In this document: positions 14,534-23,368 of the stretch, piece after piece
Numbering within the stretch: the first letter of the stretch is position 1
How the letters are laid out: each line of letters starts with the position of its first letter
Source of the DNA: an archaeon
GTDB taxonomy: Archaea; Hydrothermarchaeota; Hydrothermarchaeia; Hydrothermarchaeales; JALUUU01
DNA: 24,317 nt
Direction: 5' to 3'
Assembly (NCBI GenBank): GCA_027021185.1
Contig: JALUUU010000241.1
Location: forward strand, 1 to 24,317
Notes under the pieces: generated by a model
Told to the model about the DNA's origin: nothing
Seen by the model: only the letters and a program-made list of their open reading frames with translations
Databases searched by the model: none
Translations under genes and position numbers: made by a program

Positions 14534-15811
14534 TTACTCCATATTGGCTGTCTCGAAGTCCTTAAGCCTGTCAAGGGGCTTCGTGGCGTCGAGGCCCAGC
14601 TTTGTAGTGATAGCGTTTTTGTCTGCGCTGGGATCCAGTGAGGAGCCTTTTGCCCCCGGGAAAACGACTGCATCCTTCAATGCCTGGAAGCGGGTGGCGA
14701 TGGCGAACTCAACCATCTCCGCATCGAACACGTCTATGTCCTCATCCACAACGACAACGTGCTTCATGCTTTTATGCGCCGCTAGAGCGGCGTGTATAGC
14801 CTTTCTGCCGTCGTTCTCCCTTTTTTTAACAATGGACACCGCGCCGTGGAGCCAGTTGCATCCCCCATTGGTGAGGCACACGTTTTTTACAGAGACCACC
14901 TTTTTCAGCTCCCCGTAGATCTTCGTCTCTGCAGGCATCCCCATAAACACCTTATGCTCTCGCCCCCCCGGGAGCAGGGCGTGATAGTATGGATTCTTCC
15001 TGTGGCTGATTTGTGTGACCTCTATAACGGGCTGTTTTCGCACTATATCGTATGTGCCTGTTATGTCCACGAAGGGTCCCTCATCCACTCTTTCCCGAGG
15101 CAGGATCCTGCCCTCGATAACTATCTCGGCGTTCTCAGGGACTGTGAGATCCACTGTTTCGCACTTTGCCAGCTTTAGCCCGCCATCAAGGAGGGAGTTG
15201 GCTAGTCCGAATTCATCGTATCCCTCCGGCGGAGAAAAACTTGCCGCATATAGAACCGCAGGGTGAACGCCGATAGCGATGGCCACTTCCAGGGGCTCTC
15301 CCTTTTCCTCTGCTCGCTGGTGGAACATATAGAGATGCCTCTCCACCAGCCTGATGGCCATCCTTCCCCCGTCTAGGACCATCAATCTGTGAACAGATAC
15401 GTTCCTGCCGTACTCGGGGTCTTTCGCAACAACCACCGTTGCCGTAATATACTTCCCCCCATCACCCCTGAAGTGACGCAGAATAGGGAGGTCGTCAAGG
15501 CTTTTCGACTTCTCATCGAAGCATCTGCCGTGTTTTGCTGACTCTGGGGAAACGGGATTCTCTAGGGCATTGATGACTTTCTCGTTGTATTCCTCTTTTC
15601 CTGTATCCAGGGCACGGTATAGAGCATCCCTCGTGCTGCACAGGTTTCCAACTACCTTGAACTCGCTCCCTGAGACGTTTTCAAAGATTATGGGAAGATC
15701 TTGGTTCCTAAGGAGCACCTTCCCTATTTCGTACTCGGGGGATAATCTGTCCTCGACTTTTATTACCTTCTCTCCTTTGAGAAAGCTCCTCAGACTCGTC
15801 ACCTGCCCCAC
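14534..15811 (-). CDS. ubiD: UbiD-family decarboxylase, probable anhydromevalonate phosphate decarboxylase
   Basis: Prenyl-FMN-dependent decarboxylase of 425 residues. UbiD hallmarks include RNVSVHRLMVLDGG (prFMN-binding N and R), IAIGVHPAVLYAAS, VPENAEIVIEGRILP (conserved glutamates) and EGPFVDITGTYD, where many relatives have GE or GD at the centre. In archaea with aconitase X the UbiD homologue converts trans-anhydromevalonate 5-phosphate to isopentenyl phosphate. Here the dehydratase genes begin 1.4 kb away and ubiX is directly upstream with a 13-nt overlap, supporting that role over aromatic-acid (quinone) decarboxylation. The pathway step is inferred; the family is certain. Confidence 0.92.
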   Translation of the reverse strand: MGQVTSLRSFLKGEKVIKVEDRLSPEYEIGKVLLRNQDLPIIFENVSGSEFKVVGNLCSTRDALYRALDTGKEEYNEKVINALENPVSPESAKHGRCFDEKSKSLDDLPILRHFRGDGGKYITATVVVAKDPEYGRNVSVHRLMVLDGGRMAIRLVERHLYMFHQRAEEKGEPLEVAIAIGVHPAVLYAASFSPPEGYDEFGLANSLLDGGLKLAKCETVDLTVPENAEIVIEGRILPRERVDEGPFVDITGTYDIVRKQPVIEVTQISHRKNPYYHALLPGGREHKVFMGMPAETKIYGELKKVVSVKNVCLTNGGCNWLHGAVSIVKKRENDGRKAIHAALAAHKSMKHVVVVDEDIDVFDAEMVEFAIATRFQALKDAVVFPGAKGSSLDPSADKNAITTKLGLDATKPLDRLKDFETANME

Positions 15812-16332
15812 CTCTTGTATAAGTCATTGTCCACCCCTAGGGAGTCGAGGATCTTGCCACCTATAAAATTCACCATATCCTCTATGTTTTTGGGGGAATG
15901 ATAAAAAGCCGGCATGGCAGGCAGGATAACAGCGCCCATCTTGGACAGCCTTAGCATGTTCTCAAGGTGTATGGTGTTGAGGGGGGTTTCTCTGGGCACT
16001 AAGACAAGGCGCCTCTTCTCTTTTAGGGCCACATCCGCGCATCGCGTGATCAGGTTTACAGAAAAACCGTTGGCAATGGCCGACAGCGTTTTCATAGAGC
16101 ACGGCACCACCACCATAGCATCGAAGGCATGTGATCCGCTGGCTAGAGGGGCCTCGATTTCGTCTTCTCCATAGCATTTTTCCGGCCGATTAACCTTTTC
16201 GTGCCTCAGGATGAGCTCTGCAGCCCTGGATATGATGCATGGAGCCTCAATTCCCCGGTCCCGGAGGGCATGGAGGAGCCTTACTCCGTAAACAACTCCT
16301 GAGGCCCCTGTTATCGCTACGACCACCCTCAT
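15799..16332 (-). CDS. ubiX: Flavin prenyltransferase (prenyl-FMN synthase)
   Basis: Makes prenylated FMN, the cofactor of UbiD enzymes, from reduced FMN and dimethylallyl phosphate or diphosphate. The 177 residues are typical. Motifs are AITGASGVVYGVRLL (6-20, FMN phosphate), VVVPCSMKTLSAIANGF, LVLVPRETPLNTIHLENMLRL and PAMPAFYH. The ATG at 16332 has a TATA-like AATAAATATAAAAGG 22-36 nt upstream, giving a very short leader. It overlaps ubiD by 13 nt, so cofactor maker and user are co-expressed. Because its prenyl donor comes from the isoprenoid pathway that needs UbiD, the pair forms a cofactor loop. Confidence 0.95.
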   Translation of the reverse strand: MRVVVAITGASGVVYGVRLLHALRDRGIEAPCIISRAAELILRHEKVNRPEKCYGEDEIEAPLASGSHAFDAMVVVPCSMKTLSAIANGFSVNLITRCADVALKEKRRLVLVPRETPLNTIHLENMLRLSKMGAVILPAMPAFYHSPKNIEDMVNFIGGKILDSLGVDNDLYKRWGR

Positions 16333-16400
16333 GGTGCTTAATTTTCTGAGAAACCTTTTATATTTATTGGAGACAATGGATATGGCACAGGTAGATATGA
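16333..16400. promoter_or_regulatory. Shared divergent promoter of ubiX-ubiD and sppA
   Basis: One AT box, CCTTTTATATTTATT at 16354-16368, is readable on both strands. Its centre is about 29 nt from the ubiX ATG and about 40 nt from the sppA ATG at 16401. AGGT at 16389-16392 is a short ribosome site for sppA. Confidence 0.5.
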
Positions 16401-17279
16401 ATGAGCCTAGGCATATCTGAATTTCTCAATGCCGCTGGAAAAAAGGCGGGGAAGTCCCTTATATTATACATCATCCTAGGCCTGCTCGCTGGGAGCTATC
16501 TTGCTGACAATGTTTTTCCTCAACCCGCTATTGGTGTTATCAAGATAAGCGGAGCTATTGTGGATGAGGGCAGCTTTGGCAGGATAACCACCTCAGAAGA
16601 CGTCATCACCATGCTTAGATACGCGGATGAAAACAACCGAATAAAAGCAGTGGTCCTGGACATCAACAGCCCGGGAGGCCTTGCTTCCGCGAGCGAGGAG
16701 GTCTACATCGATGTCCTGAGACTGAAGCAGCGTAAACCTGTTGTTGCCAGTATAGGCAGCATCGGTGCAAGCGGAGCTTACTACATCGCCGTGGCATCCG
16801 ATTATATCTACGCCTCCCCCACCTCCATAGTCGGGAGCATCGGAGTGATAACGAGGTTACCCTCCCCTGGTGCCGTAGATGAGAGAACCCTGACCTCGGG
16901 GCCGTTCAAAGAAACCGGTGGAACAAAGATGGAGTGGGTTTATCAGAGCAAGCTAGTGGCAGCGACCTTTCAGCAGGCAGTTCTTGATCAGAGGGGAGAA
17001 AAAATCAACATGAGCGAAGACGAGTTTAAAAGTGCCAGGATATACGTTGGCACAGTGGGGCTTAAAAAAGGCTTAGTAGATGAAATAGGCTCTATCAGCG
17101 ACGCCATTGACAGAGCCGCGAGGATGGCGGGGATAAAGAAATACGAAGTGATAGACATTAACAAAGAACTAAATCTCACCAAGTCCTTATTCCCCTTCTT
17201 CGTTAACACCACTGAAGTTATGCCAGAGACCAACACCGCCCCTGTGAATTATTATATATATCTGGAGACTGGACAATGA
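16401..17279 (+). CDS. sppA: SppA-type signal peptide peptidase (S49)
   Basis: Membrane-anchored serine protease that degrades signal peptides left after export. The 292-residue protein has one N-terminal membrane segment (about 19-37, LILYIILGLLAGSYLADN) and an S49 domain. Visible motifs are LDINSPGG (86-93), the nucleophile S124 in GASGAYYIA, and GSIGVI (145-150); K170 in SGPFKETGG is the candidate general-base lysine. This Ser/Lys pair and the short single-domain length match archaeal SppA. The stop overlaps the next gene's start (ATGA, 17276-17279). Residues after about 270 form a short hydrophobic, tyrosine-rich end. Confidence 0.92.
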   Translation: MSLGISEFLNAAGKKAGKSLILYIILGLLAGSYLADNVFPQPAIGVIKISGAIVDEGSFGRITTSEDVITMLRYADENNRIKAVVLDINSPGGLASASEEVYIDVLRLKQRKPVVASIGSIGASGAYYIAVASDYIYASPTSIVGSIGVITRLPSPGAVDERTLTSGPFKETGGTKMEWVYQSKLVAATFQQAVLDQRGEKINMSEDEFKSARIYVGTVGLKKGLVDEIGSISDAIDRAARMAGIKKYEVIDINKELNLTKSLFPFFVNTTEVMPETNTAPVNYYIYLETGQ

Positions 17280-18154
17280 ACCGGTTCCTTGTGCTGATCA
17301 TCGCCGCCGCCCTTGTAATGGGTGTGAAGTTTGCAACCCAGTATGGTGGATATTACCCACCAGAACCGCCTGAGCCGTATCAACTAGAGAACCTCACAAT
17401 GCCAGTGTTAGAGCCTACGCCTTACGAGGATGTCTATAACCTGACATCTGGAGGAGTCGTCCTCCTCGACATGGCACATAAAAACAGCTTCAACCTAGAT
17501 GAGATAAGCCTTCTTTTAACGAGGGTTGCCGCGAGGAATTACACCGTTAAGTACCTCCTTGATAAGGGGGAGATGAATAAAACCCTCGAATCTGCCAGCA
17601 CGTTTGTCGTGATCGCTCCAGGTGAGAAATATACAGAGAAAGAAGTTAACCTGGTGGAGGAGTTCGTGAAGGACAACGGAACTCTACTGCTCATCGATGA
17701 CCCAAGCAGGAATAGCGTTATCAATATACTGTCTCTGCGTTTCGGGATAATCTTTAACCGTGACTATTTGTACAATATTTTTGAACATGACGGCAACTAC
17801 CGCTACGTGATTTTCGAGAAATTCGGGGAAAGCAACTTGACCAGGGGCCTCAACAAAGTGGTCCTCTACGTGGCAGAGTCCATAACAGGGGGAGCCGAGG
17901 AATTGTTTATACCGGACGAGAATACTACCAGCTCATACGGTGGGAAAGCCCTTTCACCTGTGGTGCAGAAAGACAGCATCCTGGCCGTAGGGGATATAAC
18001 CTTCTTGACACCCAGATATAACTTGGCCCATGACAACAATCGCTTCATCTCAAACATAGCCGATTTCATAACCAGCTCCACCAGGGATGTCTCTCCTGAA
18101 GAAAAAGAGGAGAAGAAAGAAGAGGCGAAACCACCGGCTAATCAGACCGCCTAA
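17276..18154 (+). CDS. Secreted or membrane-anchored DUF4350-like protein
   Basis: A 292-residue protein with an N-terminal hydrophobic segment (about 3-19, FLVLIIAAALVMGVKFA) that may be a signal peptide or anchor, then a proline-rich linker. The main domain (about 55-260) resembles DUF4350, a GATase-like alpha/beta fold, with GGVVLLDMAHKNSF, TFVVIAPGEKYTEKE and NGTLLLIDDPSRNS as strand-loop markers and ILAVGDITFLTPRYN near the end. Several N-x-S/T sequons fit an extracytoplasmic location. The tail is E/K-rich. It is coupled to sppA by a 4-nt overlap and may act with it at the membrane; function is unknown. Its stop lies 5 nt from the convergent subtilase stop. Confidence 0.72.
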   Translation: MNRFLVLIIAAALVMGVKFATQYGGYYPPEPPEPYQLENLTMPVLEPTPYEDVYNLTSGGVVLLDMAHKNSFNLDEISLLLTRVAARNYTVKYLLDKGEMNKTLESASTFVVIAPGEKYTEKEVNLVEEFVKDNGTLLLIDDPSRNSVINILSLRFGIIFNRDYLYNIFEHDGNYRYVIFEKFGESNLTRGLNKVVLYVAESITGGAEELFIPDENTTSSYGGKALSPVVQKDSILAVGDITFLTPRYNLAHDNNRFISNIADFITSSTRDVSPEEKEEKKEEAKPPANQTA

Positions 18155-18159
18155 TATAC

Positions 18160-21100
18160 TTACAGAATCAGCTGTGTTCCCTTGTTTTTCTTGGCAGTTA
18201 GACTTTCTTGTTTCTCTATGTCCTCCAGGAAGCTCTGAGTGATGCGCAGTGTCTGCTTCCTATCGGTGCCTGCGATGACCAAGACTTTGCCCCTCCCCGT
18301 TATAGACAGTGGATCGGTCTCGTATAGCTTGATCACTCCTTTATATGGTTCGCCGTTGATGAGCCACGGCTCGTTACTAGCCTCCCGGGTGAAGAACACA
18401 TCTATGCCAATCTCGGCTGAGTAGGGATTGGAAACATGCCCCCCTATGAATATCTTCGGCCTATCCTCGTCCCGGATCCTGTCGAAGTCAGAAACAAGCT
18501 TTACATCTACACTGTAGCTCCTGTTCAGGAACCACTCTCTGATAAGGATTGCCGCTTCCCAATCCTCCGAGACGTTTAAATCCGGCACAAGGATCAGGGT
18601 ATTATACCTGAATATTTCTTTGAAGTATGCCAAGTCGCTTGTATTAACAGAAATGCCGCCGCCTCCGCCTCCACCGCCTGAGGCAGCAGCCGCTATCGTC
18701 GTGGGCGTGCTGCCGCTTATGCCGTAGATGCTGAAATGGCTTACATTGACGTAGACATAGTTACCTGTGGTATTGACTCCTGAATCGTACACGTAGGGGC
18801 CGCCGAGGGCTGTGAGATTCGTTCCGTCAATCAAACGAGTCCATTTTTTGGCGCTTGGATTCCACCAGTACAGCCTTAAAGTGGACTCGTCGAGACCGGT
18901 TACATCTGAGTCAGTATAGTTAAACCTTATGTAAGCCCAGGTAAGGTTCCCGCTGGTGGCGTTTAGGTTATCGCTAACATTTATCTCCATATATCGCTGC
19001 ACCGCCAAAGACACATTCACCCCTGGGGGAGGGGCGGCGTATGAAGAAACATTTACATTGCCCACCAAGGCCCTTGTAGTGGATAGGTTAATATAGACCA
19101 GAGAAGTTGTAACATTGCCCCAGCTGCCGCTGGCATTCACCACTTTGCTGACAGACTCGTTGATGAAGTCGAGAGAGAACGACACATTGGTGATGTTTAA
19201 GTTGCCTGCGCTGTCGTTGGAGAAGACAACGATGTCGTGGGTGCCGTTGCTTAATCCTGTAATCCAGACTGGACCCGTATAGCTTTTATTGGCGCCGGCA
19301 TCAACGCTGTAGACAGTGGCATTAACGCCTGTGGAATCGGTGATGGACAGATTAAGGAACACCGATGAATTGTAGTAGGTGATATCCCTCGGCGAATTAA
19401 AATACACATTCGGTGCTGAGACGTCCACCGTGAAATAAACTTTCGTGGAGTTCAAGTTTCCAGCAGAATCGTTGGCATAGACAGAAATACTGTGGGTTCC
19501 TTCTGATAGCGTTGACAGGTTCAGGGAAAGATTAGAAACTCCTTTAACAGGGGTACTGTTTGAGGCGTCATCGAGGCTGTACCATGTGTAGTTAACAACC
19601 TCATTGAACGTGGCGTTTAATAGAGGAGTCTGATCAGCCAGGGTGGCATTAGTAGGTGAATGTATTGTTATAAGGGGTGGTGATGTATCTTTTTCTCCCA
19701 GGGGGGCGAAGACGCTGAAATCTGTTACGTTGGCATAAACGAAGTTGTTATCTTCATTCACACCACTTCCCGTTATATTCATCCAGCTTCCATTGTACCT
19801 GTACAATCTAAGGGTAGATTCCTCCACTGACAGCACATCGAAATCAGCATAGGTGATGTTCATGTAAATCCATGCCGAGGTGGCGTTGGTGATGTTCAGG
19901 TATTTACCGATGTTGTATAGGCCATCGGGATCGTTTATAGAGGACGAAAACGCGCTTACTTTGATATCTCCGGAGTAGGTAAAATTCGCCTTTGTATTGT
20001 TGAAGAAGTTGGTGGACAGGGTGTTAGAATAGGAACCTACAGAAACGAAATCAAAGGAGTTACTGCTCAGGTTGTTGTAAACGAGGGTGTTATTAAAAGA
20101 TGATCTGAGAAGAACGCCATAGTAATTATTGGCAACACTCACATTTTGTATTTTTGAGTTGTTGGTGTAGGCAAAGAAGACGCCCTGATAATTCCTCGAG
20201 AGGCTCAGGTTTTTAACAGTGACATTGGTGGAGTTAATAATGCCCACGTATCCCGCATCAGTTGGAACCTCCTGGTTCTGTATGTTTACCCTGTAATACA
20301 CTGGCTTACCGTCGACAGTGTTGCTGGAGTCTATATCATGGATTAGATAGTTGATCGGGGAGGCATTTATCCCAAAGTTATAGGTGTTGTTTACGAGGGT
20401 GTTATTCCTCATAGTGATGTTTCTGGACAGCTCCAGATATATTCCTCTCTTGGTGTTTGCTGCAATGGTGTTGTTTATCAGAGTGGTATTGCTCGAGAAG
20501 TACAGGTAGATACCGTCCTCTGTATTTGAGCTGATGCTGTTATTCAGAATGGAGCTGTCGCTTGATCCATATAGGAAAATGCCGTAGTAATTTCCCGTTA
20601 GGTTACTGTTGGATATGCTGGCATTACTCGCACCATTGAGATATATTCCTGCTTTACCGTTTGTTGCCCCCGTAATAGTTAAATCCTTGATGGTGACATT
20701 ACTGGATGTTATATTGAAAACATGCCTCGATGCATTAAGGGCTCTAATTTTCACGGATGAGCTGTTAACCCCCACCACGCTTACTGACTTGTTCACGTCA
20801 ACGTTATCTGATAAGTTGCCCTTGTAGATGAGGATAGTGTCTCCCGCGGTTGCGTTGTTAATTGCCTCTTGAAGGCCTGTGTAGAATGCACCGGTGTTGT
20901 TGTTTTTGACTATTGCGAAGGTAAAGTAGACAGTGGAGGAATTCATGTTGCCTCTGCTGTCATTCGCATAGACAGTTAGATTGTTAGGCCCTAAAGTGGC
21001 GACTATTGTGGTGTTCGGTGTGAAGGTCGTGTTTGGACCGGAGTTGAGGCTGTACCACCACGTGCTGATATTCTCATCGGCAGTGACGTTTAGATGTACA

Positions 21101-23175
21101 GCCTGACTCGTATACGTGGTGTTGGCTGGGGACAATATCGTTATCTTTGGTGGAGTTGTATCCTGAGGGATGCCTAATATCAGAGAGTAGGTTTGATTTG
21201 GATAGGGAACTGTTGTGCCATTTATTCTAATGCTCCAGTTGCCTCCAGCGGGAGAGGCGACGTATACCTGCTCAACGTTGTTGGTTTTATCTACGCCTGT
21301 TGTGGCGTTTGCAGATGGATTTCCCGGATCAAGAACCCAGGGATAGTATCTCGTGCCGTTTGGCGCGGTGACGACAAGGTCCAGATCATTCACTAATGTT
21401 TTAGCCGCGTTGGGGGTTCCCGGATAATCATCCCACACAAGAGTTATTTTTAAATCTGAGGAGCCGTTGAGAACCGTTACGGAATACTCGTCGTAATCTC
21501 CCTGGGCTGTTATGTTGCCCTCCCGAATAATGTCGTTACTTGAGGTGTCGTCTCTGACCACATCAATGGCCGCCGTTACATTGATCAATCCCCATCCAAA
21601 GGTGTAATCAGGGCCGGTATTGTTCAGATCCACTGCGGTGTGGATTAAAAGGGCTTTAATGGTAGAGGGCAGAGGATCACTATTCCCATGGGTGGACCGG
21701 TAATCCTGGTACAGCAGGGCTGCCGCTCCTGATACAGCTGGAGCCGCCATAGATGTGCCAGCACCTACTGCATAGGTGTTCGGTGGATAAGTGGATTTTA
21801 TGCCTCCATCTCCTCCGACCTCGTCTCCCGGTGCTGTAAGGTCTGGTTTAATTCTGCCGTCATCAGTCGGGCCGCGGCTGCTGAAAACAGCATGGCCGTT
21901 GGTATCTGAATAAGATGCCCCCACGCTGATGGTGTTCTTGGCGGTTCCCCCAGGAGCAGTTGTCTGATTCCAAGGATAGGGAGGACAGTCGCCGTCATCT
22001 TCTTCATTTCCCGCTGCAAAAACAACTGTGATCCTCTTCCCCAGGCGCCCTCTGACTATGTCGTCATATCTCTGGCTCCAGGAGTCATAGTCTCCGTGAT
22101 CTGCGCAATTACCATTTGTGTAACTTACAGCCCATCCCCAGGAATTTTGAGATATCACAGCGCTGTAGTTGACAATAGAGTCATTAGTTTCGGAATCCAG
22201 TTCTGTGAGGCTGTTTGGCCATAGGTACGACACTAGGGTGGCGTTTGGAGCAACCCCTCTGTATGTCCCACCGCTGAGATTTCCATTGCCGATTAGGGTG
22301 CCGGCCACATGAGTGGCGTGACCACTAACGCTTACACCTGTGTCCCTTACTGTAACCCTTCCAAGCAGGTCGCTGTGATTGGCCTGCACCACTCCATTGT
22401 CCCATTCAGCCACTACAACGCCTGTTCCGTTCAGATTGTAGGGAGATGCCTGCGCATTATCGGCGCCGATGGCAGCTCTTAGGCCATTGTTTAAAGGGGT
22501 TCTAGGTGGAGGAGGTTCCTCTATCCACTGAACTATGTCCTCTTTCGCCAGGTCATTGATGCGGTCTTCATTTAGTGTTAAACTCCAGCGATTTTCATCA
22601 ATATGCTCCGTCGTGTTCCCATATTTCTCTAGGATGTCTCTGGCTGTATCTGTTTCGACATCAGAGAAAATTATAACACTGATATTTACAGAGCCGTCAG
22701 TGTTTCTTGACCTTTTGGCCACGCCTCCTTTTAGAATGGATGGGGATATTTTATCCTCCGGCTTCAGCGTCCCAACCCACCTGATATTAGATATAAAGAC
22801 AGCCTGGCTCATCTTGTTTTGATCGACAGACGCCAGCCACGCGTTGTTGGGTATGTACGAGAGAAGTTTTATGCCAAGCCGCCTAAGCTCCGCTCTTTCG
22901 TTTTTATCAGGGATCTGTTTGAACTGGATAAGAACATGTATTCTCGAATCAGCACTCCTCCGCTGTGACGAGAACCTCTGCCCGAGCACTGCTCTCAAAT
23001 CAGCTTTAGGTTTAAATTTTCTTGATTTAAGATGTATTTGATAGGGATCCTCTACACTCTTCAGCGAGCTGACCCTGGATTTATTCACCTGGTCCCTCGA
23101 TAATGGCGGCGCAGAATCACCAACGGGCACAAGGAATGAGAAGATGATTGCTATAATCAGGATTTTAGTGATCAT
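18160..23175 (-). CDS. Giant secreted subtilase (S8) with beta-helix and S-layer-like modules
   Basis: A 1671-residue exported protease. Signal peptide about 1-21; prodomain about 70-220; S8 domain about 230-540 with D259 (AEWDNG), H286 (GHATHVAG), oxyanion N390 (FAAGN) and S475 (GTSMAAP). The usual HGTH motif is HATH here. A jelly-roll domain follows (about 545-668, VWDDYPGTP), an Ig-like module (672-756), a NosD-like right-handed beta-helix (about 757-1060), a first PGF-pre-PGF-like module (about 1090-1160, EESTLRLYRYNGSW), two Ig-like repeats (about 1164-1340), a second such module (about 1400-1490), an eight-glycine linker (1500-1507) and a 164-residue alpha/beta domain (IFIGGHVSNPYS, KVLVIAGTDR). 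Dozens of N-x-S/T sequons suggest heavy glycosylation. It ends without a PGF-CTERM helix, so membrane attachment is not evident. Confidence 0.92.
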   Translation of the reverse strand: MITKILIIAIIFSFLVPVGDSAPPLSRDQVNKSRVSSLKSVEDPYQIHLKSRKFKPKADLRAVLGQRFSSQRRSADSRIHVLIQFKQIPDKNERAELRRLGIKLLSYIPNNAWLASVDQNKMSQAVFISNIRWVGTLKPEDKISPSILKGGVAKRSRNTDGSVNISVIIFSDVETDTARDILEKYGNTTEHIDENRWSLTLNEDRINDLAKEDIVQWIEEPPPPRTPLNNGLRAAIGADNAQASPYNLNGTGVVVAEWDNGVVQANHSDLLGRVTVRDTGVSVSGHATHVAGTLIGNGNLSGGTYRGVAPNATLVSYLWPNSLTELDSETNDSIVNYSAVISQNSWGWAVSYTNGNCADHGDYDSWSQRYDDIVRGRLGKRITVVFAAGNEEDDGDCPPYPWNQTTAPGGTAKNTISVGASYSDTNGHAVFSSRGPTDDGRIKPDLTAPGDEVGGDGGIKSTYPPNTYAVGAGTSMAAPAVSGAAALLYQDYRSTHGNSDPLPSTIKALLIHTAVDLNNTGPDYTFGWGLINVTAAIDVVRDDTSSNDIIREGNITAQGDYDEYSVTVLNGSSDLKITLVWDDYPGTPNAAKTLVNDLDLVVTAPNGTRYYPWVLDPGNPSANATTGVDKTNNVEQVYVASPAGGNWSIRINGTTVPYPNQTYSLILGIPQDTTPPKITILSPANTTYTSQAVHLNVTADENISTWWYSLNSGPNTTFTPNTTIVATLGPNNLTVYANDSRGNMNSSTVYFTFAIVKNNNTGAFYTGLQEAINNATAGDTILIYKGNLSDNVDVNKSVSVVGVNSSSVKIRALNASRHVFNITSSNVTIKDLTITGATNGKAGIYLNGASNASISNSNLTGNYYGIFLYGSSDSSILNNSISSNTEDGIYLYFSSNTTLINNTIAANTKRGIYLELSRNITMRNNTLVNNTYNFGINASPINYLIHDIDSSNTVDGKPVYYRVNIQNQEVPTDAGYVGIINSTNVTVKNLSLSRNYQGVFFAYTNNSKIQNVSVANNYYGVLLRSSFNNTLVYNNLSSNSFDFVSVGSYSNTLSTNFFNNTKANFTYSGDIKVSAFSSSINDPDGLYNIGKYLNITNATSAWIYMNITYADFDVLSVEESTLRLYRYNGSWMNITGSGVNEDNNFVYANVTDFSVFAPLGEKDTSPPLITIHSPTNATLADQTPLLNATFNEVVNYTWYSLDDASNSTPVKGVSNLSLNLSTLSEGTHSISVYANDSAGNLNSTKVYFTVDVSAPNVYFNSPRDITYYNSSVFLNLSITDSTGVNATVYSVDAGANKSYTGPVWITGLSNGTHDIVVFSNDSAGNLNITNVSFSLDFINESVSKVVNASGSWGNVTTSLVYINLSTTRALVGNVNVSSYAAPPPGVNVSLAVQRYMEINVSDNLNATSGNLTWAYIRFNYTDSDVTGLDESTLRLYWWNPSAKKWTRLIDGTNLTALGGPYVYDSGVNTTGNYVYVNVSHFSIYGISGSTPTTIAAAASGGGGGGGGISVNTSDLAYFKEIFRYNTLILVPDLNVSEDWEAAILIREWFLNRSYSVDVKLVSDFDRIRDEDRPKIFIGGHVSNPYSAEIGIDVFFTREASNEPWLINGEPYKGVIKLYETDPLSITGRGKVLVIAGTDRKQTLRITQSFLEDIEKQESLTAKKNKGTQLIL

Positions 23176-23368
23176 CTCTGCTCAGTCCTTGCAAGTACGT
23201 TCATACCGTTTTCTCACCACGATTTTCCTGTGTCGATTGAGTTGAATAGTGTATTTACATAATAAGCTTAATCTATAGTTGTGTGAGATGTATTTATGTT
23301 TGGGAATGCTGCCCGGTTTCTCGAGTTGCCTGTGAAGCGCGCAGGAAGTGGATGGAGGAGAGCCTAGG
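23176..23368. promoter_or_regulatory. Divergent spacer between subtilase and sugar dehydrogenase genes
   Basis: This 193-nt AT-rich gap should hold both promoters. Candidates are weak: minus-strand TTATGTAAATAC (about 23251-23262) and plus-strand GTATTTATG (about 23290-23298), each implying a leader of about 50 nt. GGAGGAG at 23354-23360 is a clear ribosome site for the plus-strand gene. No convincing small gene or RNA was seen. Confidence 0.35.

Noticed and set aside
18655..18678. Eight-glycine codon tract in the subtilase as a phase-variable repeat.
   Set aside because: The glycine codons are mixed rather than a pure repeat, and poly-Gly linkers are common before C-terminal domains of archaeal surface proteins.
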